The notes below the pieces were generated by a model. The model had not been told where the DNA came from, made no database searches, and saw only the letters and a list, made by a program, of their open reading frames with translations. This document shows positions 11,040-22,619 of a stretch of 64,000 bases of DNA, one piece after another. Position numbers and translations under genes: made by a program. Origin of the DNA: Lepeophtheirus salmonis (lineage: Eukaryota; Arthropoda; Copepoda; Siphonostomatoida; Caligidae). How positions within the stretch are numbered: the stretch's first letter is position 1; every line of letters begins with the position of its first letter. Where the stretch lies: positions 5,894,422-5,958,421 of the forward strand of contig NC_052142.2 in the NCBI RefSeq assembly GCF_016086655.4. Reading direction: 5' to 3'.

Positions 11040-11676
11040 AATTCATATATATTTTTGGGAGCACAGTCAAGTTGCTTATATAATTTTTGTGTAAAAATTA
11101 CTGACTTCCCTTGATATTTCCAGTGTAATGACTTATTTTCCCTGTTGGTAAACGTATACTTAAAAGTTTAGTTAATTTTTTTATGGTCTCTAAAATTTTA
11201 AATGTGGATTTTCCCTTCAGATTTAGCTACTCCAATTTTCTTTTAGATCTGATCATTGCACCCTTTCTCTTGTATTTTATAATTTCTTCAAGTTTCGACA
11301 TCAAATTACCACAATCATAATTTAACAACATAACCTACTTTTTGATTTTTTGCTTCATTTTGGCTATTTCCTTACCTTCCCGTTTAAAAACCTATATTGC
11401 CTTTCATTCTATCTGTTTCTGAGAATCCCACATAGAAAAAATACCACAAATCATTTTGGCTTTGAGAGTTTTTAAAATTCTACTAGCAATTTTGTATTGT
11501 ATTGGATGTGAAAAAATGATCAAGTTATATTATTATTTCATTTCCCACTCATGTCTTGGATTTGAGTGTCATTTCTGGCATACCAAGTTATTTTGGACTT
11601 AAGTCTTGCAAGCTTAATTTTTTAATGATATCTTCCATATTTTTGACATTTTATTTTTATTTTTGATCCTTCAAAT
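11040..11676. other. Non-coding stretch between hAT-A copy 1 and gypsy LTR
   Basis: No coding or RNA feature recognised. It is AT-rich and lies just below the end of the gypsy element. Confidence 0.45.
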
Positions 11677-11802
11677 TGTTATGTTTCAATTAATATCAAT
11701 AAATACACTTCAAACACTTAGAACACACTGACTCTTTATTTCATGCATTAATACATATTTACCCAAACTTCCTATTTACACGTTGATACTTATATCATAT
11801 CA
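11677..11802 (-). repeat. 3' LTR of the gypsy element, 126 bp
   Basis: On the minus strand it runs from TGATATGATATAAG to TAACA, so it has TG...CA ends. It directly follows the polypurine tract GGGAGGGAGA (11803-11812). Its inner blocks (TAAATACACTTCAAACACTT and CGTTGATACTTAT on the plus strand) recur at 14974-15032. An LTR of 126 bp is short for this group. The far flank at 11672-11676 cannot be compared because the other end of the element is lost. Confidence 0.7.
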
Positions 11803-12099
11803 TCTCCCTCCCAAGTGCGATCTTACTTGAATTATTTTCGACCTTTTTGACTCTGAAATCATGTGTATCCCCATTGTATTCCCCACATTCCATTTCTTCC
11901 CTTTTCTTCAGCCTCAAAAACGTCGATTTCACCATATAATTCTTCCTGTATTTAATCAAACTTGGTATGTTCCATTTCTTTTCCTTTCCAATAATCCATC
12001 CATTATCCGACCATCGATTATTCTTGTAATTTTGGCACTATCACCTCCATTCCTATTTCCAACTCCGGTATTATCCCTCTTATTATTATTATAACGGAT

Positions 12100-13620
12100 T
12101 TTCTCCATCTCCCTTTGCTCCGCCATTCACTTCAAACAGTCTTTTCATTTTTTTTTTTTTCGGATCTTGGACCATAACTCTTCCAATGAATAGGTAAACA
12201 CGATCTTACTTCATAACCAAATAAGATCTCATTTGGTGATCTTCAATCTGCCTCTAGAATGTTTCGAAACTCCAAAATTTCATGTAAGAATTCATCAGTA
12301 CTACATTTTCCTCCTGTTTTCACAAATAAATTCTTCGTATATTTCACCAAACCTCTCAGCATGTTCATTACTTTATGTTACTCCCCACATCTTAAAGAAT
12401 GTCTGAAATTCCATTGAACCAAACTGAGGGCCTAGATCTGTTCTTATTTTCACTGGAATCCCGGTTTCAGAAAATAATTTCCTTAATGTCACTATTACTT
12501 CTCCCGAAGAGGGAACTATTTTGAATTCTTCTTCATATGGATATCTGGAAAGACGATCTTCATATACCAAGTAATGGTTTCCTCCATACTCAAACAAATC
12601 TGTATACGTGCTCTAAAATGGCCTCATTGATATCGGGTCCGTCATCATCGTTTCTTCTGTTAAACTAGGTAATCTTTCTATACATTTTCAACATGTGCTA
12701 ATCATTTTTTCAATATCTGAGTCCATTCCAGACCAATAAATGCGCTACCTAGTTTTTCTTTTCGTCTTCTCGTTACCTTGATGTGCAATCCCTGAAGAAC
12801 TTGAACTTGCCTCTCTTTTGGAATTACCAGCCTATTACCATATAAAACAACACCATTTTCAGTACTAAAATCATTAAATATCTTGGAAAATGTTAGTACT
12901 GACTCGTTTATACAATTGTCTTCAACTGCATTGACTAAAATTTTATATGTTTGATCTTTCATTACCTCTTTTCTAATATCTTCTATTAATGGATCAACGA
13001 ATCTTTCTTCATCTTCTAAATAAGTAGCTCTAATAACAGCAACTCTAATAACTTGTCCTCTGTGATATTCAACATCTCTATCCAACTTTTCATATTCCTC
13101 GGGATGATACACTGGTGATCTTGATAATGCATCTGGTACTTCATGAAATTTCCCCTTCATCCATTTATCATATCTTTGTAGGATTCTACGGATATTCTTA
13201 ATATGGTCTTCGAAATTGTGTGATACAGTAAGAATGTCATCTACGAATTTGTAAGTGTTTGATAAACCTTCCAATGCCTCATCTCCACGAAGACAATATG
13301 CATCCCCGTGGCTATAAATCCCATAGGAGCTCTATTAAAAAAATATATACCCCAAAGAGTCATAAAACACAACATATTTCTTGATTTTTCTTCCCGTTCC
13401 ATCTTCCAATATCCCTGTTTTGCATCCAATGTTGCAAAAAAACTCAATGTTTGTTGGAATAATTGATATTATGTCCCATGGTGTTCTCATTGGATGGATT
13501 GGCCTCCTAACTTGATTATTCAATTTTTTAAGATCCACACATATTCTCACTTTTCCACTAGGTTTGGGTACAAACTACTAATGGATGGCACCAATCTACT
13601 GCTTTATCACCTTCTTTACT
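12100..13620 (-). pseudogene. gypsy pol fragment: reverse transcriptase and integrase
   Basis: The reverse transcriptase starts near 13550 with MRICVDLKKLNNQVRRPIHP, followed after a frameshift by FFATLDAKQGYWKME and FNRAPMGF. The catalytic pair then appears as KFVDDIL at about 13240. Shortly after, the reading jumps to FHEVPDALSRSPV, the linker that normally follows RNase H, so the thumb and RNase H have been deleted cleanly. The integrase follows: a decayed zinc-binding part (12702-13100) and a core fragment (12373-12597) with IRTDLGPQFGS, which carries the second acidic residue as Asp. Stops separate the blocks. Confidence 0.85.
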
Positions 13621-13989
13621 TATTATTTTCATTCTTTTCATTTTGTTAATTTCTTTCTTTACTTCTTCCCTATAGGTATGTAGTATGTTTCTTGCAGTAA
13701 TAATTGCGTATGGTAGATAATCTTCTTTAAGACTTATCTATATTGGTTGCCCCTCCATATTTTCAATTCTTCCTCATCACAAGATACATCTCTAAATTCT
13801 TCCATTGATTATTTTTTTTAAATCTCTATCTCTTCTTTCTTCACAGATTGCACCACAGCTACACCCATTCCTTTTGGAAATTCCTTTGATACGATTCTCA
13901 GTTCTCTACAGACTCGTCTAGACAAGAATATTTCGAGGTATAATTATATTTTCTTCACTTTTTACTGAATTTAACGCTAAAGTAATTCT

Positions 13990-14600
13990 TGACTCTCCAA
14001 TAATTCATGCTACAGTAACTTCTGCCCCTGTATCGGGAACTGCTTTAATTTAACCGATAATCTTTCTTTCACAAATTATATCCAGTAATACCATTTGATT
14101 ATTATTATCTTCCTTAATCCAATTTATTCTTATTGCAGCGAATCGTCTATCATCTATTTTGGACTTGCAAACTCTTTGATAATATCCTATTCTTCTGAAT
14201 CGATTACACTTCTTTCCATATGCTCGACATTTTCCTCCCTTTCCATGATTGTTACCTCCGCAATAATTGTTATCTCTTTCACATTTTGTTGCTTTATACT
14301 AGATATGAACCCTAATGATTTTCTAGCCAACGCCTCTTCCTCGACTTTTCCCTTCTCTTCACTGCGACAGATAAAAATTACTATAGCAAGGGATAACTCG
14401 GGTGATTTAGATAATACAAATTTCTTTGTATCTTCATTTCTTATCCCCAGTATAATTAAATTTGACATCCAAGCTTCAAACGTAATTTCAGGTAACCCAG
14501 TTTTTTTTTTTTGCTTGAACACATAATTATGTGCAGAATGAATCAAACTTTTCATTTTCTTTTTGTTTTCGTTCTACTAATTTTATTCGTTCTAATGCCA
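13990..14600 (-). pseudogene. gypsy gag and protease fragment
   Basis: The gag part at 14187-14555 reads EITFEAWMSNLIILG. Near 14160-14270, in a shifted frame, comes a zinc-knuckle-like stretch with NNYCGG, CRAYGKKC and YYQRVCK. Two expected Cys/His positions are changed, to Arg/Phe and Tyr. Downstream, at 14023-14034, the minus strand encodes Asp-Thr-Gly-Ala inside AVPDTGAEVTVA, the active-site motif of a retroelement aspartic protease. This places gag and protease upstream of the reverse transcriptase, as expected. Confidence 0.75.
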
Positions 14601-14953
14601 TATTTGTTTATTTTCTCAGGTAATTTTCTTTAAGTATCATAATTTATTTTATAGCATTTCCATTTTCAATGTTGATTTCCATGGCGTGATTGATTTTATT
14701 CAACATCTCCGGACTACATAATTATTTAAAAATTATTTTTTTCTTAACTTCTTTTTGGTCATTCATCCCGATCGCCATTACATAATTGTCCCAGAGTGCT
14801 CCTCAATTTATAAATTCTTTGAATTCCATATCTTCTTCGATCTGAGTTGAATTCACTCCATAAATGATTAATTTTCCATTTCTAATTTGCTCTTCGTTGG
14901 TATCCCTTTTACTATTTAATTTTCTCACAAAGGTTTTTTTCGAAATTTCTTAA

Positions 14954-14973
14954 TTACCCTGCCGACTGCGCCT
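14954..14973 (-). other. Candidate primer-binding site of the gypsy element
   Basis: On the minus strand, two bases after the LTR end, lies GGCGCAGTCGGCAGGG. A GC-rich block at exactly this place in an AT-rich region is what a tRNA primer-binding site looks like. I do not assign the tRNA. Confidence 0.55.
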
Positions 14974-15032
14974 TGTTACGTTTTAATAATATCATTAAAT
15001 ACACTTCAAACACTTAGAACGTTGATACTTAT
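14974..15032 (-). repeat. 5' LTR remnant of the gypsy element
   Basis: It matches both ends of the 3' LTR but lacks about 55 internal bases (between CTTAGAAC and CGTTGATACTTAT). It stops at 15032, four bases before hAT-A copy 2 begins. The missing outer end was probably removed or displaced by that insertion. Confidence 0.65.
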
Positions 15033-15036
15033 GTCT

Positions 15037-16095
15037 AAAGTTGATAATTCTATAGAGAAAATCTCGTGCAAGGAGAAGGGAGGGGGGAGGGGGAGAGAAA
15101 GACATATGGTATCATTGTTTAAAATACTGATGTTATTATCAGCTGCCTGCTTTATTATTATAACTGAGGGTATAACAAAAGTATTTATTAGCAAAATGTT
15201 TAATGAAGATATACTACGTATTATTGACATAAACGTTTTTTATCCGTTACAGTACATTTGAAAACGTCAGACTCCATGAAATTGTAATTCATTATTAACC
15301 ATATTCTCAGAATAATAACTAAGGAAACGACAAAGTAGAGTATGTCGAAATACATTTGAAGTTCCAAGTTTAAAAAGAAAGCTTAAACTAAATATAATCT
15401 ACATACTAAAAAATAAACCATCTTACATTAATGTTAAATATACAAAATTAAACAATTACAAATCATATGACTAATAATAACAATAAATTATAAATACAGA
15501 ATATTGAAATAATAGATTGATACAAATAATATTTGTATGTTCTGACATGAATTCAGATAAATACGTCATAACTTTAAGTTGCTAAACACAAGCCAGAAGT
15601 AGAATTTAATCAAAAAGATCATCAACGTTTTTTCCTAATGTGGAATTTGCTTTATACAATTGTGGACATGATTGATATATCTCAATGGATGAGATCTAAA
15701 TAATTATTAATAATAAAATAAATGTCAAATCATAAAATTAGACAATAAATATACAAATAAAAAAATGTTAGAATTAAATTAATCGTAAAGATTTAGTGAA
15801 AAAGCTAATTATGTAGTAATGTCCGGCGACATTACACCTTATTATAGGCATCAAAAAAGATTTACCCCCGTTGTTTATGCTTGTATAACATCATACTATT
15901 ATCATGGATGATACGCACAACTGCTAATAATAATGTAACTACCCCCGTTGTTGTGACCATTTAAGCAGTTGTTTTTGCCTTTTATGAGTTTTCTGAACAC
16001 CTTTTTTTAGAGTTTATCAACTATAAATAATACTTGAGTGATAAAAAAGTAATATTTATTGACAATGTAATGTTGGAAAACCTAATGATCTTATT
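15037..16095 (-). mobile_element. hAT-A family transposon, copy 2, truncated
   Basis: Reverse-oriented copy. The terminal AAAGTTGATAATTCTATAGA sits at 15037 and the GTGCAAGGAGAAGG block follows. Homology with copies 1 and 3 runs through the TTATGAGTTTTCTGAACACC region and fades near 16095, about halfway along the element. No second end and no target duplication are visible. It abuts the gypsy LTR remnant. Confidence 0.8.
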
Positions 16096-16379
16096 AAAAA
16101 TGGAATACCATGTACTAATCAATTTATGGTCGTTTCTTCCTTCAACTTTAATTCAACCATGCAGATTTAATGTTATTATTGAACAAGTAATATTTGTATT
16201 TTACGACTATAGACTTTGTATTTACCAGTTTTAGAAGCAGTTAATCAACTGAGAGTACTCTTAGTTGATTGATTACTTCTATATATTTTTTTTCTAGATT
16301 TAAAAATTAGTATAGAATTATACATATTTTTAGATAAATGTTACATTGGAAATGCATCAAAAACTGACATATATACCAT

Positions 16380-16500
16380 CTGTTACAACGGCCAACAGCT
16401 TTTCAAAGCCACCATATTCACTCACAGCACTGGTAGCAGCGTTGAATATATCGCTGCCTTTAGTGGTGTCGTGCAAAGAGTACCTTTGATTGAAGATTTT
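16380..16500 (-). pseudogene. hAT transposase fragment (GTF2IRD2/ZBED5-like)
   Basis: The minus strand encodes SLHDTTKGSDIFNAA, then SEYGGFEKLLAVVTDG. This resembles the Leu-x-Asp/Gly-Thr-Thr-x-Gly-x-Asp-Ile-Phe ... Phe-Glu-Lys-Leu ... Val-Thr-Asp-Gly segment of hAT proteins related to GTF2IRD2 and ZBED5. The Asp of VTDG is the second catalytic acid. Only about 40 codons survive, ending at a stop. It belongs to a different hAT lineage from hAT-A. Confidence 0.65.
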
Positions 16501-16979
16501 GAACATGAACTATTTGATTAGGTGAGTATCCACACTCACGTTGAGTATTTCTTTATTCTGAAATCCATCACTGAATTTACATTTCTAGACCTACATTTAT
16601 CTAGAAAAATTTTCATATTTTTTAGGCTTTGTTTAGTTACCAAAGATTGATCAATCCATTTTTCTTTTAATGAACGAGGGTTTTTGAGATGGATTGATAA
16701 TTTTATCTTCTTGCAACGTCTGTGTCCTATTTAAAAAACCTTCGATTATTTAATTCACAACGCTGATGTTCGATTTTGATTTTCTTAGGATTTTTTTTTT
16801 TGAGCTGTTCATGATAACTTAAAATTTGTCACTCTTGTCCGTCGGATGTCCTTGAAAGCACCGAACGACCTTGATGAATTACCCCGAACATATCACTCCG
16901 GTCTAATCTGAAACGATTGTTACTATGAAAAAAATCGACGACAATGAGCTTTAGATTTATTTCCAGTATGTTACCTATA

Positions 16980-17430
16980 GTAATAGCAACAGTACATTAT
17001 ATTTCCATTTGCTTTAAGATTTGTGGAAGCAGCAGTAATGAAGGCAAACCGAGATGTCTATAGACCTCCAAACCAAATATGGAGCAAGTTGCACCTGTGC
17101 CCAACTGAAATTTTGTTGAATACCATTGACCAAAATGTTGATGCATATCTGTTTGCCGAAACACCCTAACGTTTAAGATGTGTTGTCTTAGTAAGGAAAC
17201 TAAAAAACTGAGCAAACAGAATCATCAACAGTATAAATTGTTGGACATTCTGTTTTATTTGATAACTTGTGAAAATTGAAAGCAGACGCGAATTGTTCTT
17301 TTTTGTAGCTATTCTTGCAAACAAAATTATAAAAAGGACAGTTTTGGTAATTTTGTTTGAAATAGCAGCTTGGATAAGACTTATTAATTAAATTTAAGTA
17401 TAGCTTTGAATAAAGGTAAATAACCTTCAT
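16980..17430 (-). pseudogene. Ty3/gypsy gag-protease fragment
   Basis: Minus strand, two adjoining frames. The upstream part (17200-17430) contains NCPFYNFVCKNSYKKEQFASA, a zinc-knuckle pattern in which a Cys and a His have been replaced. The downstream part (16997-17110) has FQLGTGATCSIFGLEVYRHL, which fits a retroelement protease with the catalytic Asp changed to Gly. The layout resembles the K02A2.6-like group of gypsy elements. It is unrelated in sequence to the 11.7-15.0 kb element. No LTRs found. Confidence 0.6.
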
Positions 17431-17749
17431 TTAATTACAGACAAAGCTAAGTTCGACTTAAATATGATGATATTAATGAATAATTATTTTTCAAAAGCAT
17501 GCAAAGAAGTCATTTTTTTTTTTTTTTTTCCAAAAAGTAAACAATTCAAATATATCAGATTTATTGATAATGACAGAAGTAAGAAGCGAAAATAGCGATA
17601 TGAATATAAAGATATCTGGGATAAACTAATAACAACACAATATATAAGTTTGAAAATAGTACAGATATTTTAATCGAATACGATGAGGAAAAAGTGATTT
17701 CGTATTTTTTTGCTTTATTTCAATGTTTTATAAGAAGTGTTATAATCAT

Positions 17750-18070
17750 CCGATTTACGCCAAGTATGTCCTATTCTGTATGATAACTTGTTGCCTACGA
17801 GAATCCAACTTCATAACGCCCTTTTCGTGGAAGGCCTTATCCCTATTGGCACAAAATTTGCACAACCAACATTCACATGCATCTATGGAGGCCAAATTTG
17901 TACCCCAAGCGTGTTGGTCATAGGCAAGAACAGGTGGTAGTCACTTGGAACAGGTACAAATGTGGGATGGTTACATAAGAACGTCCCATCCGAGCTGCCA
18001 GAGATTCATCAAAGTTGTTTCGCTCGTCATTGTCTTGATGAAACGCGATTCCTCTTCTATTCACCGATGC
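17750..18070 (-). pseudogene. Tc1/mariner transposase C-terminal fragment
   Basis: The minus strand encodes NRRGIAFHQDNDERNN near 18050, the segment around the second catalytic Asp of mariner-type transposases. In other frames come PSDYHLF, then CANRDKAFHEKGVMKL near 17800, the usual C-terminal Phe-Tyr-x-x-Gly-Ile-x-Lys-Leu block. At least three frameshifts separate them. No N-terminal half or terminal repeats were found. Confidence 0.7.
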
Positions 18071-18079
18071 TGGCCACTT

Positions 18080-18890
18080 CTATTCGGTTGATAACATATT
18101 TTATTGCTTTTTTCCATCTTCATTTTTGTTAGAACAGCCAAATACTCCCATCCTATTATTTTTTATTTTGGAAGAAAATTTATATTTATTTATTGGGGGG
18201 GAGGATGGGTACAAGAAGTTTATATTGAAGCCAAGGAGGTGCCACCCTGAAAAAAAATGGTAAATCTTGCTATATTGTATTTCTATCCTTTTGGAAACGG
18301 AGTATTCGTATAAAACAACATATTAGTTTGCTTATTTTTCAAAAATAATATATATGATATACCTATTTCATGATGTACCAAGTGAGATGAGTGAAAGGTG
18401 ACAACAAAATTAATAGGGTATTTTTGTGTTAGCGAGATAACACCGTAACATTTCTACATTTTTAAAGCATAGTTCAAGCCAAGCCTATTAACTACGAACA
18501 ATGGTGGGTCCTCCCGCTCCTACTTTTGTATTGACAAGCATTGAATTTATTGAATTTGTTAAAATGTAGTCGTAGGAACAACATGTTTACCAATCCCAAA
18601 AAACTTATTCTTCCCTGTTTGCAATTTTGTTTTATATTAAATAAAAATAGTAAAATATTCTGACAATATAAAAAACATAATCCACCACTCAAAAGAAAAA
18701 CCCCGTATTTTTTTATTGCATTAAATAAATCTTGTCTATGAATCTTGTGTGAAGTCCATATACATACAGTATATTTATTTCCTTAGGAATTATCGGGCAT
18801 GAACCTACGCACAATAAGTTCTAGTGAATAATGTCTCCCTGTCGCGTTGTACATGAGCTACGTCGATTCCATACTTTTTTTCAACCTAAT
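18080..18890. other. No gene recognised
   Basis: AT-rich stretch between two mariner fragments. It includes a short G run near 18200. No coding similarity noted. Confidence 0.4.
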
Positions 18891-18899
18891 ATAACAGAT

Positions 18900-19085
18900 G
18901 GGCTGAAAAGTCCCGGGCTTCTAAAAGAAACCCGGTTCTTTTTTCGTTCAAAATTTGCTTTATTCACCAATATAATCTTTATCTAGAGCAACACAAACAT
19001 TCCAGCGCCGTTCTACAGTCCTCAGTTTCAGAGATAACATCTTCATTGGCACAAAATTTCCTTCTGGCAAGTATATTTTTTAGAT
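18900..19085 (-). pseudogene. 3' end of another Tc1/mariner element
   Basis: The minus strand encodes VERRWNVCVALDKDYIGE and then a stop, the extreme C-terminus of a mariner transposase (Arg-Trp-x-x-Cys-x-x-x-x-Gly-x-Tyr). Just beyond, at 18903-18935, is GGCTGAAAAGTCCCGGGCTT, which looks like a mariner terminal repeat. Only the final ~60 codons remain. Confidence 0.6.
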
Positions 19086-19099
19086 TTGCCAACAGTCAG

Positions 19100-20270
19100 A
19101 AGTTTCGTGGAGCCAGATCTGGAGAGTATTTTGATGCAGAAGTATTTCAAAGCTCAATTTGATTGTTCAAAATTGGGATTCCGTATTCCTAAACGGACAA
19201 CTACTTTTTTTTATAACTTTATTCCTTTAGAGAAGTTACATACAATATATAGATATATAAATACACATTCTAGTTTCAAATTAATTATTTAAGCCAAAGT
19301 CAAATACCTTAAAAAATTACGGGATTTGATTAAAGTAATCAATATATTTTCGACCAAACGTTCCCTTTATAAAATTAGACAATATATAAATAAACAAAAC
19401 AAAGCCACAAAAAGCTAAAAATTTAATAAAAAAGAATGAGCAGTAGTTTCATAATATTTAAATAAAAGGATAAAACAATAATAACTTTTTTTTGGGATCC
19501 GGAGAGGACATAATTTTCTTAAAATTTGTATTAAACTGAGAAAAATTTTTAAATTTTTATCTAAAAATGTGCGGTAGTAGTGTCTTTTGTCTCCAGCATA
19601 TTTCCATGAAGACCGATATGCCCTCGGAATCCTAACGGAAAAAGCAAGAATATCAAGCTGCGGCTGCGATCAGGGTAGCTGGACTTTATGGAGACAGCGG
19701 ACTATATGGTGAAAGCCAATCAAATTATTTTCTCTGTGAACTATTTGGAGACATTTTCGATAAAATTAGAAGTTCGAACCGTTTTTTCCTAAAAATGAAA
19801 AAAAAAAATTAGATAAGAAAAGAAAAATAATACAAATAAGAAATATTAATTATAAGTATACAATTCAAATCAAAGATTGGAGTTTTGATGGATTCCTTCT
19901 TTGAATCGGAACAGACTTCGTGTGGTAGGGGGACTATAGATATAAGAGAGACCCAAGATTAATTTTTCATGGTTTGATGGGGACAGTCGCCTTAAACTTA
20001 GATTTTGTCAAGAGTTCCTTGCTCCAGGTTGGAGGAAGTCTACTTCCTATCTATATAAACAGCATGCTATGTCAACAGATGAGATGCCCAACACGTGAGT
20101 AAATTGTTCATCAAGTAATAAAGTTCAATTCTCAGTTTCCTCATACCCTTTTATAGGTCCCAGTGCCCCCGAGTAGGAGAAGCTGGATGCTGAAACAGGT
20201 GACAATAATAACTGGAGCTTATGGAATAGTCAATACTGAATAAAAATTAATGTGCTGAGTTGGTCATTAT
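19100..20270. other. No gene recognised
   Basis: Contains short GC-richer patches (19590-19720 and 19890-20060) that may be old element debris, but no protein motif I can name on either strand. Confidence 0.4.
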
Positions 20271-20279
20271 TTTGTAAGA

Positions 20280-20545
20280 ATGCCTGCTTGCTCTTCGTTC
20301 GGTTACAAGATCACTTGAATCCCTGGACAGTTACCAAGCCCTAACATATCGTTTTCGAATGGAGTCTAAAGAAAAGAAGACTTATATATGTGTCTTGAGA
20401 AGAAAGAAAAGATTCTCATGTGCTATGTTTTGAGCAATTCAGGGAAAATTACATCGACTATGAGAATAATCGAAGAAGGAAGCGTCTTTTACCTGGATCC
20501 ATAACATGGAATTTATATTTTCGAAGGTGTCAAGACCAATGACTA
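20280..20545 (+). pseudogene. THAP-domain relic
   Basis: An ATG at 20280 starts MPACSSFGYKI, like the first residues of THAP domains. In another frame, 20400-20520 encodes VLCFEQFRENYIDYENN and then RKRLLPGSI, which fits the THAP end (Cys-x-x-His-Phe ... Tyr-Ile ... Arg-x-Leu-x-Pro-Gly-Ser-Val-Pro). The zinc-binding His has become Gln. It is probably the start of another THAP-type transposase. Moderate certainty because the middle is poor. Confidence 0.4.
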
Positions 20546-20736
20546 CAACAGCCTAATTTGTTCAGCATTCGACATTAGCTACAAGGTGGCTTCTATTACC
20601 AGTGACAACCTGCAACCGTGATGAGGATTTCTTGTCTTATAGGTTTTGCTTAATAAAATATATATTTTTATTTCCTTCTTTACCCCACCCCACACCCTAC
20701 CAACAACACAAGATGCCTGTAGGTCATATAAAGACT

Positions 20737-22613
20737 AAGGTTGATAATTTTGGATTTGGATTTAAGAATACAAAAGCGTGCGCGGAGAAGGAATCAAATA
20801 CTTATGGTATCATTGACTAAAATAATAAACATCTTCCTCTATCAAGAACGTTATCAATTCCTGCCTTTATGATTCAATATTAATGTAATATTAGATACTG
20901 ATAGTCGAAAGAGAACTGAATAAAATGCCTAAAATAGCGTCTCCTTCTGTCTGGATTTCTGGAAATGGAGGCCCAGGAATTTGGAAATCCCGTCTAGAAT
21001 TAAACACCATTCATTATCCTCATCTCATATCAACAGCGTGGATATTCATCTAAAAAAATCAAGTTAATGATGAATAAATCCTGTCAGACTTTAACTCTGA
21101 TCTCACAAAGATGATTATTGCATGTGATATAGCCTTATCCATTGCTAATTATCCTACGTTCAAAAAATTATGGAGAAATACACGGGTAGATTCTTCCCTT
21201 TCCGAAGAACCACCATTAATTAATGGAGGATGTAGGTAATGATGCAATTTATAGAAATATCACTATTGTAAATTGTGAAGTTAAGATAATTTTCAGCAAG
21301 TTTAGAGTAATCCACACCAAATTACGAAATTGAACTCTTAATTTTGTACCATCTAACAGTAAGTATTCTTTTTTTTAAAATATGATTCTATTTTAGCTGA
21401 AAATATCAAGAATTATTATACACAACTCATTAAATGGTAAAAACAAATTCTTAAATAGTCACAACAACGGGAGTAGTAGCTTTGGATGGTTTGCAACTAG
21501 TTTTTCTGACACTATTTTTTTCACTTAAAGACTTCGGTATGATCATTAGGTTTTCCAATAATACATAGTCAATAAATATTAATTTTTTATCACCTAAGGA
21601 TTAGCTATGGTTGATAAGCTCCAAGAAATGGTGTTCAAAAAAACTTATAAAAGTCAAAAACAACTGCTTAAATGGTCACAACAACGGAGGTAGTTGCATT
21701 GGGTGTAGCTTTATAAATAACAATTGTGTGTATACTTCACGATAATAGTATATTGTTACACAAGTATAAATAACGTGGAAAAAAGAAGCTGTTTTGATGC
21801 TCTTAATAAGGAGTAATATCTCCGGGCATTACTACATAATTAGCTTTTGCTCATAATCTTTACGATGGATTTAATTCTAGTATATTTTTTTTATTAGTAT
21901 ATTTATTGTCTAATTTTATGATTTTGACATTTATTTTATTATTAATAATTATTTAGATCTCATCGGTAGAGATACATCTATCCTGTGCACAATTGTATAT
22001 AGCAACTTCCACATGAAGAAAAAGGGGAGATGATCTTTTTGATTAAACTCTACTTCTGGCTTGTGTTTAGCAACTTAAAGTTATGACATATTTAACTGAT
22101 TTCCGATGTCAGAACAAGAAAATATTATTTGGCTCAATCTATTATTATTTCTATTTATGCTGTATTCCTAATTTATTGTTATTATTAGTTATATTATTCT
22201 AATTGTTTAATGTTGTATATTTAAAATAAATGTATGATGGTTTATTTTTTAGTATATAGATTATATTTAATTTAAGCCTTCTTTTTAAACTTGGAACTTC
22301 AAATATATTTTGAAATACTCTACTTTATGGTTTCATTAGTTATTATTCTGAGAATATGGTTCATAATAAATTACAATTTTATGGAGTGTGACGTTTTCAA
22401 ATCTACTGTAACGGATAAAAAATGTTTAAGTCAATTATACGTACTATATCTTTATTAAACATTTTGCTAATAAATATTTTGGTTATAGCCTCATAAATCA
22501 TAATAAAGCAGGCAGCTGATAATTACATAAGTATTTTAAACAATGATAGCATAAGTCTTTCTCCCCCACCCCTTCTCCTTGCATGTGTTTTTCTTTACAG
22601 GATTATCAACTTT
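20737..22613 (+). mobile_element. hAT-A family transposon, copy 3
   Basis: Near full length, colinear with copy 1: start AAGGTTGATAATTTTGG, end GGATTATCAACTTT, with the GTGCG-GGAGAAGG blocks near each end. At 21080-21190 the plus strand encodes SDLTKMIIACDIALSIAN and KKLWRNT in two frames, part of a hAT transposase. Copies 1 and 3 share even non-coding detail such as GGTCACAACAACGG. No target duplication is evident at 20737 and 22613, so one flank may have been rearranged. Confidence 0.8.
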
Positions 22614-22619
22614 GATAAT

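Larger units (their letters stand above)
11677..15032 (-). mobile_element. Ty3/gypsy LTR retrotransposon, degenerate
   Basis: A minus-strand element with order LTR (14974-15032), primer-binding region, gag with zinc knuckle, protease, reverse transcriptase, integrase, polypurine tract (11803-11812) and LTR (11677-11802). Gene order with integrase last is that of Ty3/gypsy. At about 3.4 kb it is short for the group because part of the reverse transcriptase and all of RNase H are deleted. Many stops and frameshifts show it is dead. Its upstream LTR is cut at 15032, next to hAT-A copy 2. Confidence 0.85.

Noticed and set aside
11861..12094. Hydrophobic 77-codon plus-strand open frame
   Set aside because: It is opposite the integrase tail and polypurine region of the minus-strand gypsy element and shows no motif.
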